Source of the DNA: Candidatus Binatota bacterium
Lineage (GTDB): Bacteria > Desulfobacterota > Binatia > UBA1149 > CAITLU01
Direction of reading: 5' to 3'
DNA: 43,456 nucleotides
Assembly (NCBI GenBank): GCA_024276575.1
Contig: JAJRWY010000225.1
Location: forward strand, 1-43,456
Under the pieces are notes generated by a model. That model searched no databases, had not been told where the DNA came from, and was given only the letters and a program-made list of their open reading frames with translations. Positions 25,608 through 36,208 of this stretch are shown one piece after another (positions within the stretch are counted from its first letter, which is position 1; every line of letters starts with the position of its first letter). The position numbers and the translations under genes were made by a program.

Positions 25608-25886
25608 GTGTCAAGGATCGAAGAACAGAAGAAAACCAAGCAAGATATCGTAGCCGACTTCCGGCTCCACGATACCGATACCGGTTCCGCCGAAGTGCAG
25701 ATCGCTCTGCTCAGTTCGCGCATCGCGCATCTGACCGAGCATTTCAAGATCCACAAGAAGGATCATCACTCTCGCCGCGGCTTGCTCAAGCTGGTCAGCC
25801 AGCGTCGTGGACTTCTCGATTACCTGAAGCGGACCGACTACGACCGTTATCTTACGGTCATCGACAGGCTGGGTATCCGCAAGTAG
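25608..25886 (+). CDS. rpsO: 30S ribosomal protein S15
   Basis: 92 aa, four-helix protein that binds 16S rRNA early in assembly. [50 protein letters not shown] and a C-terminal GIRK match. GTG start with an AAGGAAG stretch somewhat far upstream (about 11-15 nt). Ends in TAG exactly where S15 normally ends; a TAA follows 22 codons on, just before pnp. Confidence 0.95.
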   Translation: MSRIEEQKKTKQDIVADFRLHDTDTGSAEVQIALLSSRIAHLTEHFKIHKKDHHSRRGLLKLVSQRRGLLDYLKRTDYDRYLTVIDRLGIRK

Positions 25887-25961
25887 CCGAGACAAGTACT
25901 GTCACGTACTCCCTCACCTCTTTTCCGGCCCAATAAATCAAGGTCAGGAAGACGTTAAACA

Positions 25962-28058
25962 ATGCAACATGAAGTAAAAGTGGAAGTCGGGGGGAGAACT
26001 TTATCTATCTCCACCGGCAAAGTGGCCAAACAGGCCGACGGGGCCGTGCTGGTCTCCTATAGCGACACGACTGTTCTGGTCACGGCGGTTTCAGCGAAAA
26101 CCGCCCGGGAGGGCTTCGATTTCTTCCCGCTTACGGTCGAGTACCAAGAGAAGACTTTCGCCGCCGGCAAGATCCCCGGCGGTTTTTTCAAGCGCGAAGG
26201 GCGGCCTGGGCCTTCCGAAGTGCTGACCTGCCGGGTTATAGACAGGCCGCTACGGCCGCTGTTTCCCGAAGGCTACCGTAACGAAACGCAGATCATCGCT
26301 ACGGTGCTGTCGGCCGACCGCGCCGGAGTTCCGGATGTCGCCAGCTTGATCGGCGCGTCGGCGGCTTTGACGATTTCGGATATTCCTTTCGACGGTCCGG
26401 TAGCGGCGGTCAGGATAGGGCGCATAGACGGAAAGTTCGTCGCCAATCCCTCGCTCGACGATCTCGAAAACAGTGATATCGATATCCTGATGGCGGCCAA
26501 GCGTGATGCCATCGTGATGGTCGAGGGCGGGGCCCAGATGGTGCCTGAGGACGATATCCTCGAGGCGCTGTTCTTCGGCCATGAAGCCGTACAACCGATT
26601 CTCGACGCCCAAGAGCAACTGCGTGAGAAAGCCGGCAAGCCCAAGCGTGAGTTCGTCGTCGAACAACTCGACCAGGACTTGCTCGGCAAGGTGCGCGAAC
26701 TCGCCACCGGCCCACTGCGTGAAGCCTATTCGGTTACCGAGAAGCTCGAGCGCTATGCGGCGCTCGATGCGGTCAAAGCCAAGTTTTTCGAAGAGCTTCC
26801 CGAAGATCTCGCTGAGCGTGCGGGCGAGGTCAAGGCCGCCTTTAGTGCCGTCAAAGAAGAGATCGTTCGCGGGGACATCGTTTCGAAAGGCAAGCGTCTC
26901 GACGGGCGTCCGGTCGACAAGGTGCGTCCTATCTCCATCGAGAGCGGTTGGCTGCCGCGCACCCATGGCAGCGCATTGTTTACGCGAGGCGAGACTCAGG
27001 CGATCGTGGTTGCGACCCTGGGCACTTCGGCCGACGAGCAGCGCATCGACGCTTTGCTCGGCGACTACAAGAAGCGTTTCATGTTTCATTACAACTTTCC
27101 GCCTTACTCGGTCGGTGAAGCCAAGATGCTGCGCTCCGCCGGCCGGCGTGAAATTGGACACGGCGCTTTGGCCGAACGGGCCATCACTCCGGTGCTGCCT
27201 TCGGCCGGAGAGTTTCCCTATACCATTCGTGTGGTCTCCGAGATCACCGAATCCAACGGCTCTTCGTCGATGGCCAGCGTTTGCGGCGCTTCGCTGTCTT
27301 TGATGGACGCGGGCGTGCCGACCAAGGGTGCGGTGGCCGGCGTGGCCATGGGCCTGATCCATGAAGACGGCAAATTTACGGTGCTCACCGATATCCTGGG
27401 TGACGAAGACCACCTTGGGGACATGGACTTCAAAGTGGCGGGCACCGAGCAAGGCATCACCGCCGTACAGATGGATATCAAGATCGACGGTATTCCCCGC
27501 GAAGTGATGACCGACGCTCTGTATCGCGCACGCGATGCCCGGCTTCATATCCTCGGCGAGATGGACAAGGCGCTCGACGGCCCGCGCAGCGAGATGTCGG
27601 ATCATGCGCCGCGCATACAGACCATCAAGATCCATCCCGACAAGATCCGCGACGTCATCGGACCGGGCGGAAAGGTTATCCGCGGCATCGTCGAAGAGAC
27701 CGGCTGCAAGATCGACGTCGAGGACGACGGTACGGTGTCGGTGGCTTCCTCCGACGGCCCCTCGCTAGCACGGGCGCTAGACATCATCGAAGGCCTGACC
27801 GCGAGTCCGGAGATTGGACGGATTTACGAGGGGAAGGTTCGCAAGATCACCGACTTCGGTGCCTTTGTCGAGATCTTGCCGGGCACCGACGGCTTGGTGC
27901 ACATTTCTCAACTGGCCGAAGATCGCGTCGAGAGCGTTCGTGACATCATCTCGGAAGGTGAGAAGATCCCGGTCAAGGTTCTCGATGTGGACCGCCAGGG
28001 TAAGATTCGCCTGAGCCTGAAAGAAGCGCGTCGCGACCAGGCGGCTTCGGAGGCCTAA
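25962..28058 (+). CDS. pnp: Polyribonucleotide nucleotidyltransferase (PNPase)
   Basis: Phosphorolytic 3'-5' exoribonuclease, a trimer in the RNA degradosome. 698 aa: RNase PH domain 1 (GGFFKREGRP), helical domain, RNase PH domain 2 (LPRTHGSALFTRGETQA, MGLIHEDG, GDEDHLGDMDFKVAGT), KH (IHPDKIRDVIGPGGKVIR, about 552) and S1 (GRIYEGKVRKITDFGAFVEI, about 620). Follows rpsO as in many bacteria. Ends TAA, directly followed by the next gene's TTG. Confidence 0.96.
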   Translation: MQHEVKVEVGGRTLSISTGKVAKQADGAVLVSYSDTTVLVTAVSAKTAREGFDFFPLTVEYQEKTFAAGKIPGGFFKREGRPGPSEVLTCRVIDRPLRPLFPEGYRNETQIIATVLSADRAGVPDVASLIGASAALTISDIPFDGPVAAVRIGRIDGKFVANPSLDDLENSDIDILMAAKRDAIVMVEGGAQMVPEDDILEALFFGHEAVQPILDAQEQLREKAGKPKREFVVEQLDQDLLGKVRELATGPLREAYSVTEKLERYAALDAVKAKFFEELPEDLAERAGEVKAAFSAVKEEIVRGDIVSKGKRLDGRPVDKVRPISIESGWLPRTHGSALFTRGETQAIVVATLGTSADEQRIDALLGDYKKRFMFHYNFPPYSVGEAKMLRSAGRREIGHGALAERAITPVLPSAGEFPYTIRVVSEITESNGSSSMASVCGASLSLMDAGVPTKGAVAGVAMGLIHEDGKFTVLTDILGDEDHLGDMDFKVAGTEQGITAVQMDIKIDGIPREVMTDALYRARDARLHILGEMDKALDGPRSEMSDHAPRIQTIKIHPDKIRDVIGPGGKVIRGIVEETGCKIDVEDDGTVSVASSDGPSLARALDIIEGLTASPEIGRIYEGKVRKITDFGAFVEILPGTDGLVHISQLAEDRVESVRDIISEGEKIPVKVLDVDRQGKIRLSLKEARRDQAASEA

Positions 28059-29318
28059 TTGGACGACAAGGTCAGGATGACCCGTCTGGAGAACGGACTT
28101 CGTGTAGTTACGGAGTCCGTTCTCGACGTCGCCTCGGTGGCGTTCGGAGTATGGGTCAAGACCGGGTCGCGCCACGAAACCGAGCACCTCAACGGCATCT
28201 CCCACTTCATCGAGCACTTGGTGTTCAAAGGCACGGCTACGCGCAGTGCCAGGCAGATCGCCGAGGAAGTGGAAAGCCTCGGGGGCTCGATCAACGCGTT
28301 TACCAGTAAGGAATACACCTGCTTTCACGCACGCACTCCCTATCGGCACTTGCCGACGGCGGTCGACGTGGTGGCGGACATGGTGCTCAACTCTGCCTTC
28401 AGACCCCGCGATATAGAGTTGGAGCGCGACGTAATCATTCAAGAAATCCTCGATACCGAAGACAGCCCCGAGGATTTCATCCACGACTACTACATCTCGC
28501 GTTACTGGCCCGGCCATCCGCTGGGCTGGCCCATCGCCGGGACGGTGGAGAGCGTAGGCGCCATCGCGCAGGCGGATCTCCTGCGCTTCATTGCCGAGCG
28601 CTACCGGGCCCAGGACATGATCGTCGCGGCGGCGGGTATGCTCGATCACGACGAATTGCTGGACATGTGCCGCGACAAGTTCGCCTGTCTGCCTTCGGTG
28701 GCCTCCGAGACCAGCGTCGACATGCCGGATTTCAACCCTGGGGTGTTCGTGATGCCACGTGACTTGGAACAAGTGCACATGGTTTTGGGAATGCCGGGCA
28801 TTTCGATGACCGACGAGCGGCGTGAGCAAGCCGAAGTGTTGGTCGCCGCCCTCGGCGGAGGAATGAGTTCTCGCTTGTTCCAGAAAATCCGTGAGGAGCG
28901 CGGCAAAGCCTATTCTGTCTATGCCTTCCAATCTCCTTTCCACGATATCGGCTACACCGGCGTTTATGCTTCGACGGGAAGGCAGTCGGTTGCGGCGGTC
29001 TGTGAACTGATCGTCGATGAACTAAGAGACATCTGCCAGTCGGGGCTGAATGCGGACGAACTCGAACGCACCAAGAGCCAGTTGATCGGCAGTATTCCTC
29101 TGGCCCTGGAGACTACCGAAAACCGTATGCTGCGTATCGCCAGGGACTCTATCTATTTCGACCGTAGCATGCCGGTCGACGACATCGTCTCTGCGATTGC
29201 CGCGGTCAGCAACAATGAAGTGATCGAGCTGGCCCGCGAGATCTTCAGCTTCGAGCGCGCCGCCGTAGCGCTGCACGGGGATGCCGAAGAATCAATGGTT
29301 TCTCTACCTGCGCTGTGA
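28059..29318 (+). CDS. M16 family zinc metallopeptidase
   Basis: 419 aa, pitrilysin-type peptidase related to mitochondrial processing peptidase beta. The inverted zinc motif HFIEHL (HxxEH) is near residue 48, and the distal Glu in [10 protein letters not shown] completes the site. The second half carries the family's [22 protein letters not shown] start immediately after pnp with GGAGG at the pnp 3' end; an ATG at 28077 is possible. No signal peptide, so cytosolic. It commonly follows pnp and precedes dut in related genomes. Substrate unknown. Confidence 0.9.
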   Translation: MDDKVRMTRLENGLRVVTESVLDVASVAFGVWVKTGSRHETEHLNGISHFIEHLVFKGTATRSARQIAEEVESLGGSINAFTSKEYTCFHARTPYRHLPTAVDVVADMVLNSAFRPRDIELERDVIIQEILDTEDSPEDFIHDYYISRYWPGHPLGWPIAGTVESVGAIAQADLLRFIAERYRAQDMIVAAAGMLDHDELLDMCRDKFACLPSVASETSVDMPDFNPGVFVMPRDLEQVHMVLGMPGISMTDERREQAEVLVAALGGGMSSRLFQKIREERGKAYSVYAFQSPFHDIGYTGVYASTGRQSVAAVCELIVDELRDICQSGLNADELERTKSQLIGSIPLALETTENRMLRIARDSIYFDRSMPVDDIVSAIAAVSNNEVIELAREIFSFERAAVALHGDAEESMVSLPAL

Positions 29319-29782
29319 GCGAGCTTGCCAAGACAGCCGCACAAGTAGTGGTGCCGGTGAAGATCAAGCGCCTTGCCCACGGACGCGAGCTTCCGGCTTA
29401 CATGACCGGCGGGGCGTCGGGAATGGACATTGCCGCCGCCATCGCCGAAGCGCTCGACATCGAACCCGGCCAGCGCACACTTGTGCCCGGCGGGTTTGCG
29501 ATTGCCATACCGCGCGGCTACGAGGGTCAGGTCAGGCCGAGAAGTGGCCTTGCGTTGAAGCAAGGGCTCAGTGTCGCCAACGCGCCAGGAACCATAGACT
29601 CCGATTACCGCGGAGAGGTAAAAGTCATCCTCGTGAATCTCGGCGGCGAGACGGTACGGATAGAACCCGGCCAGCGTATAGCCCAGTTGGTGATCTGTCC
29701 CGTATCGCATTGCTCGCTTGAAGAAGTAGAGGAACTGGACGGTACCGGCAGAGGCGCGGGCGGTTTCGGGCATACGTCCTGA
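29315..29782 (+). CDS. dut: dUTP diphosphatase
   Basis: Hydrolyses dUTP to dUMP and pyrophosphate, keeping uracil out of DNA and feeding dTMP synthesis. 155 aa, trimeric type. Motifs in order: [56 protein letters not shown] and C-terminal [13 protein letters not shown] start overlaps the M16 stop by 4 nt. Confidence 0.94.
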   Translation: MSELAKTAAQVVVPVKIKRLAHGRELPAYMTGGASGMDIAAAIAEALDIEPGQRTLVPGGFAIAIPRGYEGQVRPRSGLALKQGLSVANAPGTIDSDYRGEVKVILVNLGGETVRIEPGQRIAQLVICPVSHCSLEEVEELDGTGRGAGGFGHTS

Positions 29783-29907
29783 ACACGCTGCCGACCGGCC
29801 GCGGAGCAGCGCCACTACGCGGGCCGGAGAGCGCGCTATACGCGCAAGAATAGCCGGCAAGGTAATGCCACGGTAAGCCACAAGGATAGCCAAGAGAGGC
29901 CGCGTAT

Positions 29908-31194
29908 ATGATTCCGCGATACAGCCGCCCTGAGATGGCCCGACTCTGGAGCGATCAGAATCGTTACGAGTTGGCCCTGGAAGTGGAGATTCTGGTCTGC
30001 GAGGCGCTGGCCTCCCGGGATATGATTCCAGCCAAAGCGGCGGCGGAGATTCGTGCCAAGGCTTCGGTGGACGCTGCCCGGGTTGCTGAGATCGAAGCCG
30101 AGGTTCACCACGACGTCATCGCTTTCGTGAGTGCGGCCGCCGAGAGTGTGGGTGAAGCGGGACGTTTCCTTCATTTCGGGATGACCTCTTCGGATCTTGT
30201 CGATACCGTTTTCGCACTGCAGTTGGTCGAGGCCTCGCGGCTCATTTCGGAAGGACTCGATGAGTTGATGGCGGCGCTCAGGAAGCGCGTGCTCGAGCAT
30301 CGCGGCACCGTAATGGTGGGGCGTAGTCACGGAATACACGCCGCTCCCATTACCTTCGGACTCAAGCTTGCGGGGTGGTACTCGGAATTGCAGCGTGACC
30401 GTCGCCGCCTTGCCCAGGCCACAAGCGAGATCGCGTTTGCCAAACTATCGGGCGCAGTCGGGACCTACGCCGCCAACGGACCCGACATCGAAGCTGAAGT
30501 ATTGGGCCGCCTTGGGCTCCAACCCGAGCCGCTGGCTACCCAGGTAGTGCCGCGTGACCGCCATGCATCGTTCTTCTCGACGCTGGCGCTGATCGGATGC
30601 TCGCTGGAACGGTTTGCCACCGAATTGCGGCATCTGCAGCGTAGCGAAGTGCTCGAGGCGCTCGAGCCCTTCGCGAAGTCGCAGAAAGGCAGCTCGGCGA
30701 TGCCGCATAAGCGCAATCCCATACTCAGCGAGAACCTTTGCGGCCTCTCGCGCATACTGCGCTCGCATGCGCTGGTGGCCATGGAGAACGTAGCGTTGTG
30801 GCACGAGCGCGACATCAGCCATTCTTCGGCCGAGCGGGTGATCGGCCCGGATGCGACCACGCTGCTGCATTTCATGTTGAAGCGCTTCACCTCGGTGGTT
30901 GCAGGCTTGGAAGTACGGCCCGGGAACATGGAGCGCAACCTAGAGCTAACCGAAGGGCGCCTGTGTTCGGAAAGGCTGCTGCTGCGCTTGGTGGACAAGG
31001 GCGCTACCCGCGAGAGTGCCTACCGTTGGGTGCAGCGCTGTGCTTTGGGCAGCGAAAACTTTCGCACTGCGGTTGCGGCCGACCCCGACATAAGCTCACT
31101 TCTGGACCAGGAAGAGATCGCCGAGGCTTTGGACTGGCACCCGGCGCTATCGCATGTAGACGAGATCATAGAGCGCGTACTCGAGGCGGATTGA
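29908..31194 (+). CDS. purB: Adenylosuccinate lyase
   Basis: Splits SAICAR to AICAR and adenylosuccinate to AMP, both releasing fumarate. 428 aa. HFGMTSSDLVDTVFALQL, VGRSHGIHAAPITFG and the superfamily signature SSAMPHKRNPILSENL (about 261-276) are clear. GAGAGG upstream of the ATG. Head of the pur run; the 125 nt before it hold short AAGG-type direct repeats but no promoter I would commit to. Confidence 0.95.
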   Translation: MIPRYSRPEMARLWSDQNRYELALEVEILVCEALASRDMIPAKAAAEIRAKASVDAARVAEIEAEVHHDVIAFVSAAAESVGEAGRFLHFGMTSSDLVDTVFALQLVEASRLISEGLDELMAALRKRVLEHRGTVMVGRSHGIHAAPITFGLKLAGWYSELQRDRRRLAQATSEIAFAKLSGAVGTYAANGPDIEAEVLGRLGLQPEPLATQVVPRDRHASFFSTLALIGCSLERFATELRHLQRSEVLEALEPFAKSQKGSSAMPHKRNPILSENLCGLSRILRSHALVAMENVALWHERDISHSSAERVIGPDATTLLHFMLKRFTSVVAGLEVRPGNMERNLELTEGRLCSERLLLRLVDKGATRESAYRWVQRCALGSENFRTAVAADPDISSLLDQEEIAEALDWHPALSHVDEIIERVLEAD

Positions 31195-31220
31195 GAGCGG
31201 GGTCGAGGCCGGGCCAACAA

Positions 31221-31328
31221 CGGCCGGCGGAGGAACGCTTGAAATCTGTTGCAAAAGGCAGCGCGGGCAAAAAAAGCGCCATGTCTCGATCCGGCCGGCG
31301 GAGGAAATCTTGAAGTTTGTCGCAAAAG
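31221..31328 (+). repeat. Duplicated purS translation-start region
   Basis: The 37-nt stretch from 31221 (CGGCCGGCGGAGGAA, then TTGAA..TG..GCAAAAG) recurs from 31292 with 5 differences, offset 71 nt. Both copies include a strong GGAGG and a TTG start, and both would begin Met-Lys-x-Val-Ala-Lys. The second copy is the real purS start. Confidence 0.85.
31239..31313 (+). CDS. 24-codon leader ORF before purS
   Basis: TTG start with GCGGAGGAA just upstream, the same initiation signal as purS. Encodes a 24-residue, highly basic peptide (MKSVAKGSAGKK, then Ser/Arg/Lys-rich). Its TGA (31311-31313) overlaps the purS TTG (31310-31312) as TTGA, so ribosomes finishing it could restart on purS. It arose by duplication of the purS start region. 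Translation is inferred, not shown. Confidence 0.45.
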   Translation: MKSVAKGSAGKKSAMSRSGRRRKS

Positions 31329-31579
31329 TATATGTTACCCCCAAGCCCGCGATCCTAGACCCGCAGGGTAAGGCGATCGCCAACTCCTTGCACTCGATGG
31401 GCCACAGCGAAGTGCTTGATGTGAGGCTGGGAAAGTATGTGGAACTGAAGCTCGAAGGCGACAGCGAAGCCGCTATGCGCGACGCTGTGGAGGCCATGTG
31501 CAAGAGCTTGCTCGCCAACGAGGTGATCGAGGACTTCCGCTTCGATCTATCCGGCTACGAGGAGGGCAGCCAACAGTGA
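31310..31579 (+). CDS. purS: FGAM synthase subunit PurS
   Basis: Small subunit that, with PurL and PurQ, forms formylglycinamidine ribonucleotide synthase (step 4 of purine synthesis); it helps ammonia transfer between PurQ and PurL. 89 aa, usual length. KFVAKVYVTPKPAILDPQGK, SLHSMGH, VRLGKYVEL and ANEVIEDFRF match. TTG start with GGAGG 8 nt before. Ends in a GTGA overlap with purQ. Confidence 0.92.
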   Translation: MKFVAKVYVTPKPAILDPQGKAIANSLHSMGHSEVLDVRLGKYVELKLEGDSEAAMRDAVEAMCKSLLANEVIEDFRFDLSGYEEGSQQ

Positions 31580-32268
31580 AGTGGGGAGTGGTCGTGTTCC
31601 CCGGCTCCAACGACGACCGCGACACTCTGTACGCATTGTCGCTCGTAGCGCCCGATGACCAGGTGCTGGCCTTGTGGCATCGCGACGAGACCTTGCGTGG
31701 GGTCGATGCGGTGGTGCTCCCCGGCGGTTTCTCCTATGGGGACTATCTGCGCTGCGGTGCGATGGCGAGGTTCTCCCCGGTAATGCGCGCGGTGCGCGAT
31801 TTCGCCGGGCGTGGCGGACCGGTGCTCGGCATCTGCAACGGTTTTCAGATTCTGTGCGAGTCGGGCCTGCTGCCCGGCGCTCTGCTGCGCAATCGCGACC
31901 TGCTGTTTTCGTGTGCGATCCCTAAAGTTCGCGTTGAGAATAGCTCGAGCGCCTTCACTTCCGCTTTGAGCCCCGGTGAGATTCTGGAAATTCCGATCAA
32001 GAACGGGGAAGGGTGCTACGCCGCGGATGCCGAGACTCTGCAACGCATCGAAGGCGAAGGCCTAGTTACGTTCCGCTACGCGGACGGCGCGCCCAACGGC
32101 TCGATCAACGACATCGCCGGCATCTGCAACCCGCGTGGCAATGTCGTGGGTTTGATGCCGCATCCCGAGCACGCGGTTGATTTACTGCTGTCGCCGGGCC
32201 ACGGCCGCGGTCTTTTTGAATCCGCGCGCGAAGCGCTGGCGCAATCCGGCACCGGGGGTGTGGCGTGA
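31576..32268 (+). CDS. purQ: FGAM synthase glutaminase subunit PurQ
   Basis: Class I glutamine amidotransferase that releases ammonia from glutamine for PurL. 230 aa. [27 protein letters not shown], the nucleophile Cys in [11 protein letters not shown], and the His/Glu of MPHPEHA are all in place. The GTG start overlaps the purS stop by 4 nt, with GGAGGG upstream; the longer open frame is not used. Confidence 0.94.
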   Translation: MKWGVVVFPGSNDDRDTLYALSLVAPDDQVLALWHRDETLRGVDAVVLPGGFSYGDYLRCGAMARFSPVMRAVRDFAGRGGPVLGICNGFQILCESGLLPGALLRNRDLLFSCAIPKVRVENSSSAFTSALSPGEILEIPIKNGEGCYAADAETLQRIEGEGLVTFRYADGAPNGSINDIAGICNPRGNVVGLMPHPEHAVDLLLSPGHGRGLFESAREALAQSGTGGVA

Positions 32269-34517
32269 GCACTGCGGCAAGGCGCGGCGAGGCCGTGGAG
32301 GTCGATCTGGCGGTGGCCCTCGACCACGGGCTCAGCGACGAGGAGTACCAACGGATCAAGCAACATCTCGGGAGGGTGCCGAGCATCGAGGAGATCGGTG
32401 TGTTCTCGGTGATGTGGTCGGAGCACTGCAGTTACAAGAGTTCCCGGGTTCACCTCAAGAGGCTGCCGCAACAAGGCGCAGCGGTGTTGCAGGGGCCCGG
32501 TGAGAATGCTGGGGCAGTTGATATCGGCGGCGGCATGGCCGCGATCTTCAAGATCGAAAGCCACAACCATCCATCTTACATCGAACCGTATCAGGGGGCC
32601 GCTACCGGTGTAGGCGGAATCCTGCGCGACGTCTTTACCATGGGCGCCCGCCCGGTGGCGTCGATGAACTCCCTGCGTTTCGGCGGCGCCGGCCATGAGA
32701 AGACGGCGCAGTTGTTGCGCGGCGTGGTCGCCGGCATCGGCGGTTACGGCAATTCGGTGGGCGTAGCCACTATCGGCGGAGAACTTTACTTCGACGAGGC
32801 TTACAACGGCAACATCCTGGTCAATGCGTTCAATCTCGGTGTGGTCAAAGCAGACCGAATATTCCGTGCGGTGGCATCGGGCTGCGGCAACCCGGTGCTC
32901 TACATAGGTTCGAAGACCGGGCGTGACGGCATCCATGGGGCGAGCTTGCTTGCCTCTTCAGAGTTCAAGGAAGAATCCGAGCAGATGAAGCCCACTGTAC
33001 AAGTGGGCGATCCCTTCACCGAGAATCTGCTGATCGAGGCCTGCCTGGAAATTCTCGCAGGCGACGACGTGGTCGCCATTCAAGACATGGGTGCGGCCGG
33101 ACTTACCAGTTCGTCGGTAGAGATGGCCAGCCGCGGCGAGGTCGGCATCAAACTCGATCTCGATAAGGTCCCGCTTCGTGACGAAACCCTGTTGCCTTAC
33201 GAGATGCTGCTCTCGGAATCTCAAGAGCGCATGCTGCTCGTCGCCCACAAAGGCCGTGAGCGGGGCATCGAGGAGGCTTGCGAACGCTGGGGGCTCGACT
33301 GCGTGACGGTCGGAGAGGTTACCGGTAGCGGCCGTTTTGAAGCCGTATACCGGGGCGAGACCGTGGTTTCGATCCCGGTGGATGCACTTACCGACGCGGC
33401 TCCGCTTTATCGGCGGCCGATCGCCCGGAGCGGCCCCGTGCATGAAGAGATCGACGTGCGGGCTTTGCCGCCAAGCGAAGATCTAGATTCGGACTTGAGG
33501 ATGCTGCTCTCCTCGCCGAACCTGTCGAGCCGGCGTTGGGTTTTCAGCCAGTACGATTCTTTTGTCGGTGCCGATACCGTGGCGCATCCCGGCTGCGACG
33601 CGGGCGTCATCCGCGTGCGCGAAACCGGCGGGGCCTTGGCGATGACCTGTGATTGCAACTCGCGCTACGTGAAGCTCGACCCCTATGTGGGAACGCAACA
33701 CGCGATGGCCGAGGCTGTGCGCAACATCGCCGTCAAAGGCGGCAAGCCGCTGGCGGTGAGCGACTGCTTGAACTTCGGCAATCCCGAGAAGCCCGAAGTC
33801 ATGTGGCAGTTCTCACAAGCCATAGACGGCATGGCCGAAGCCTGTGAGATATTCGACTGCCCGGTGATCTCCGGCAACGTGAGCTTCTACAACGACACCC
33901 GCGGCGAATCGATTCCGCCGACGCCGGTGGTGGCAATGGTAGGGCTGGTTCGAGACTGCGAGAAGGTCATTTCAGGAGCACTAGCGGCTAAGGGCTGGGG
34001 CTTGTATCTGCTGGGCGGGGGCGTCGCGGAGTTCAATGCTTCGGAATACCTCGCATTGCGCTTCGGACTTTGCGGAGCCAGGCCGCCGGCCCTGGATCTG
34101 CGTGCGGAGTTGCGCACAAGCACTTTGTGCCGGGAATTGATAGAGAAAGGAATGTTGCGTGCCGCTCACGACGTAGCCGACGGTGGATTGGCCGTGGCCT
34201 TGGCCGAGATGTGTATGGCCGGTGGTTGCGGCTGCGAAGTGTCGTTGGATTACCGCGACCGTGCAGACCTTGCACTGTTTGGCGAGAGCGGTTGTCGAAT
34301 CATCGTGGCGGTCGACGAGGCCGGCGCTGCAGAGCTTGGGGCCGCAGCCGAGGCGGCGGGCGTAGCGCTGGCGCGACTCGGGGCCAGTGGCGGCTCACGC
34401 TTGCGTATTGCTTCCAAGGACGGTGCGGTGCTGATCGATGCCGGCTTATCCGAGTTGCGAGATTGTTGGGAGGCTACGATACCGGCCATTGCCGAAGGAC
34501 GTTGGCCTTGCGAGTGA
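32265..34517 (+). CDS. purL: FGAM synthase catalytic subunit PurL (small type)
   Basis: ATP-dependent conversion of FGAR to FGAM using ammonia from PurQ. 750 aa, the short form that needs PurS and PurQ, both adjacent. [15 protein letters not shown] near the start, [21 protein letters not shown], and the second half repeat [18 protein letters not shown] and SGNVSFYND are seen. GTG start overlapping purQ by 4 nt. Confidence 0.95.
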   Translation: MSTAARRGEAVEVDLAVALDHGLSDEEYQRIKQHLGRVPSIEEIGVFSVMWSEHCSYKSSRVHLKRLPQQGAAVLQGPGENAGAVDIGGGMAAIFKIESHNHPSYIEPYQGAATGVGGILRDVFTMGARPVASMNSLRFGGAGHEKTAQLLRGVVAGIGGYGNSVGVATIGGELYFDEAYNGNILVNAFNLGVVKADRIFRAVASGCGNPVLYIGSKTGRDGIHGASLLASSEFKEESEQMKPTVQVGDPFTENLLIEACLEILAGDDVVAIQDMGAAGLTSSSVEMASRGEVGIKLDLDKVPLRDETLLPYEMLLSESQERMLLVAHKGRERGIEEACERWGLDCVTVGEVTGSGRFEAVYRGETVVSIPVDALTDAAPLYRRPIARSGPVHEEIDVRALPPSEDLDSDLRMLLSSPNLSSRRWVFSQYDSFVGADTVAHPGCDAGVIRVRETGGALAMTCDCNSRYVKLDPYVGTQHAMAEAVRNIAVKGGKPLAVSDCLNFGNPEKPEVMWQFSQAIDGMAEACEIFDCPVISGNVSFYNDTRGESIPPTPVVAMVGLVRDCEKVISGALAAKGWGLYLLGGGVAEFNASEYLALRFGLCGARPPALDLRAELRTSTLCRELIEKGMLRAAHDVADGGLAVALAEMCMAGGCGCEVSLDYRDRADLALFGESGCRIIVAVDEAGAAELGAAAEAAGVALARLGASGGSRLRIASKDGAVLIDAGLSELRDCWEATIPAIAEGRWPCE

Positions 34518-34569
34518 ACCCTAGCGAGGCGACTGTTTGTCTGGAGGCGGCGCAGCCGATGAAGAGTCG

Positions 34570-36048
34570 ATGAATACTTGGCGCGATAAGACATCTCCGG
34601 GGTCTCAGAGCGCCGGTTTTCACGAAGAGTGCGGCGTGGTCGGCGTTTTCAACCAAGCGGAAGCCGCCAATCTGGTCTACCTCGGGCTCTATTCCTTGCA
34701 ACATCGCGGCCAGGAGGCCGCCGGTATCGTTTCCTCGAACGGTGACGGCCTGACCAGCCACCGGGGCCTGGGTTTAGTCGCCGACGTCTTCGACGAAGAC
34801 ATCATCCGCCGCTTGGTCGGCGATAAAGCGATCGGCCACAACCGCTACTCGACCACCGGACAGACCTTGTTGCGCAACACTCAGCCCTTCGTGGTCGAGT
34901 ATGCGCTCGGCAGCCTTGCGGTAAGCCACAACGGCAACTTCGTGAACGCCGAATTGCTTCACGACCGACTGGTGCGGCAAGGTTCGATCTTCCAGTCCAC
35001 TTCGGACACCGAAGTATTGATCCATCTCATCGCGCAGTCGCACCGGCCAACTTTGCTCGAGCGATCGATCGACGCGCTCGCCCAGGTCGAAGGCGCCTAC
35101 TCGCTGGTCTTCCTGGCCGAGAATGAGATGATAGCGGCGCGCGACCCGCACGGCTTCCGGCCTTTGGTGCTGGGGCGTTTTCATACCGGGGGCTTCGTGG
35201 TCGCCTCGGAAACCTGTGCGCTGGACCTGGTCGAGGCCGAGTACATTCGTGAAGTGGAGCCGGGCGAAGTCCTTCATTTTCGTGGCGAGGAATACGAATC
35301 TCTGCGGCCCTTCGGGCCGGCGCCGGGCAACCGCTGCGTTTTTGAATACATCTATTTTTCTCGTCCCGACAGCCGCGTGTTCGGACGCAACGTTTACGAG
35401 GTGCGCAAGGAAATCGGCCGCCAGCTTGCACGCGAGACCGCAGTGGATGCCGACATCGTAGTTCCGGTGCCTGATTCGGGGGTGCCTGCGGCCCTCGGTT
35501 ACGCCGAAGAGTCGGGTCTGCCCTTCGAGATGGGCCTTATCCGCAACCACTATGTGGGTAGAACCTTTATCGAACCGCGTGATGCAATCCGCCACTTCGG
35601 CGTCAAGATCAAACTTAATGCGCAACCCGCGGTACTCGAAGGCAAGCGCGTGGTCGTGATCGACGATTCGATCGTCCGCGGCACCACCAGCCGTAAGATC
35701 GTCGGCATGATTCGTTCGGCGGGAGCCGAGGAAGTGCACGTGCGTATTTCCGCGCCGCCTACCACCGATTCCTGTTACTACGGCGTCGACACCCCGACTC
35801 GAGGCGAACTGGTAGCCAACGATCTCAGTGTCGACGAAATCTGCGCCTACATCATGGCCGACTCCCTGGCCTATCTCTCGCGTGAGGGCTTGTACGCTTT
35901 CCGCCACGAGGGCGGCGGTGGTGACGGCTTCTGCGATGCCTGCTTCACCGGCAACTACCCGGTGGCGGTCGATGCCGGGCAGGAACACCGGCAGATGCGT
36001 CTGTTCAACGCCATAGAAGCGCGCAACACCGGCTCGCGACGCCGCTGA
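34570..36048 (+). CDS. purF: Amidophosphoribosyltransferase
   Basis: First committed step of purine synthesis: PRPP and glutamine to phosphoribosylamine. 492 aa. The catalytic Cys (C21 in HEECGVVGVF) follows a 20-residue propeptide that must be cut off. LYSLQHRGQEAAGI and GHNRYSTTG belong to the glutaminase; VVVIDDSIVRGTTSRKI is the PRPP loop. The four Cys of the Bacillus-type [4Fe-4S] cluster are present (CVFEYIYF, SCYYGVDT, CDACFTGN), suggesting oxygen-sensitive stability control as known for that class. ATG with GAAGAG upstream. Ends the pur run. Confidence 0.95.
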   Translation: MNTWRDKTSPGSQSAGFHEECGVVGVFNQAEAANLVYLGLYSLQHRGQEAAGIVSSNGDGLTSHRGLGLVADVFDEDIIRRLVGDKAIGHNRYSTTGQTLLRNTQPFVVEYALGSLAVSHNGNFVNAELLHDRLVRQGSIFQSTSDTEVLIHLIAQSHRPTLLERSIDALAQVEGAYSLVFLAENEMIAARDPHGFRPLVLGRFHTGGFVVASETCALDLVEAEYIREVEPGEVLHFRGEEYESLRPFGPAPGNRCVFEYIYFSRPDSRVFGRNVYEVRKEIGRQLARETAVDADIVVPVPDSGVPAALGYAEESGLPFEMGLIRNHYVGRTFIEPRDAIRHFGVKIKLNAQPAVLEGKRVVVIDDSIVRGTTSRKIVGMIRSAGAEEVHVRISAPPTTDSCYYGVDTPTRGELVANDLSVDEICAYIMADSLAYLSREGLYAFRHEGGGGDGFCDACFTGNYPVAVDAGQEHRQMRLFNAIEARNTGSRRR

Positions 36049-36143
36049 AGCAGCGGGTGGCTGAGCTGCAAGACGCAAGAGAGTATCGCCTAACGTAAAG
36101 AGCAGCCCGGCGCCGCTGAAACACTGGGGCCGAGCTGCAAGAC
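36040..36143. repeat. Direct duplication at the purF 3' end
   Basis: CGCCGCTGAA..GAGCTGCAAGAC occurs at 36040-36074 (spanning the purF stop) and again at 36111-36143 with some differences. It lies in the convergent purF/nadB gap. No poly-T terminator is seen. Confidence 0.55.
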
Positions 36144-36208
36144 CCCCGTTTCGCTGGGGCATTCGCTGTATGGATCGCTCGGCAGGACGGCGGCTACGCT
36201 TCAGTGTT

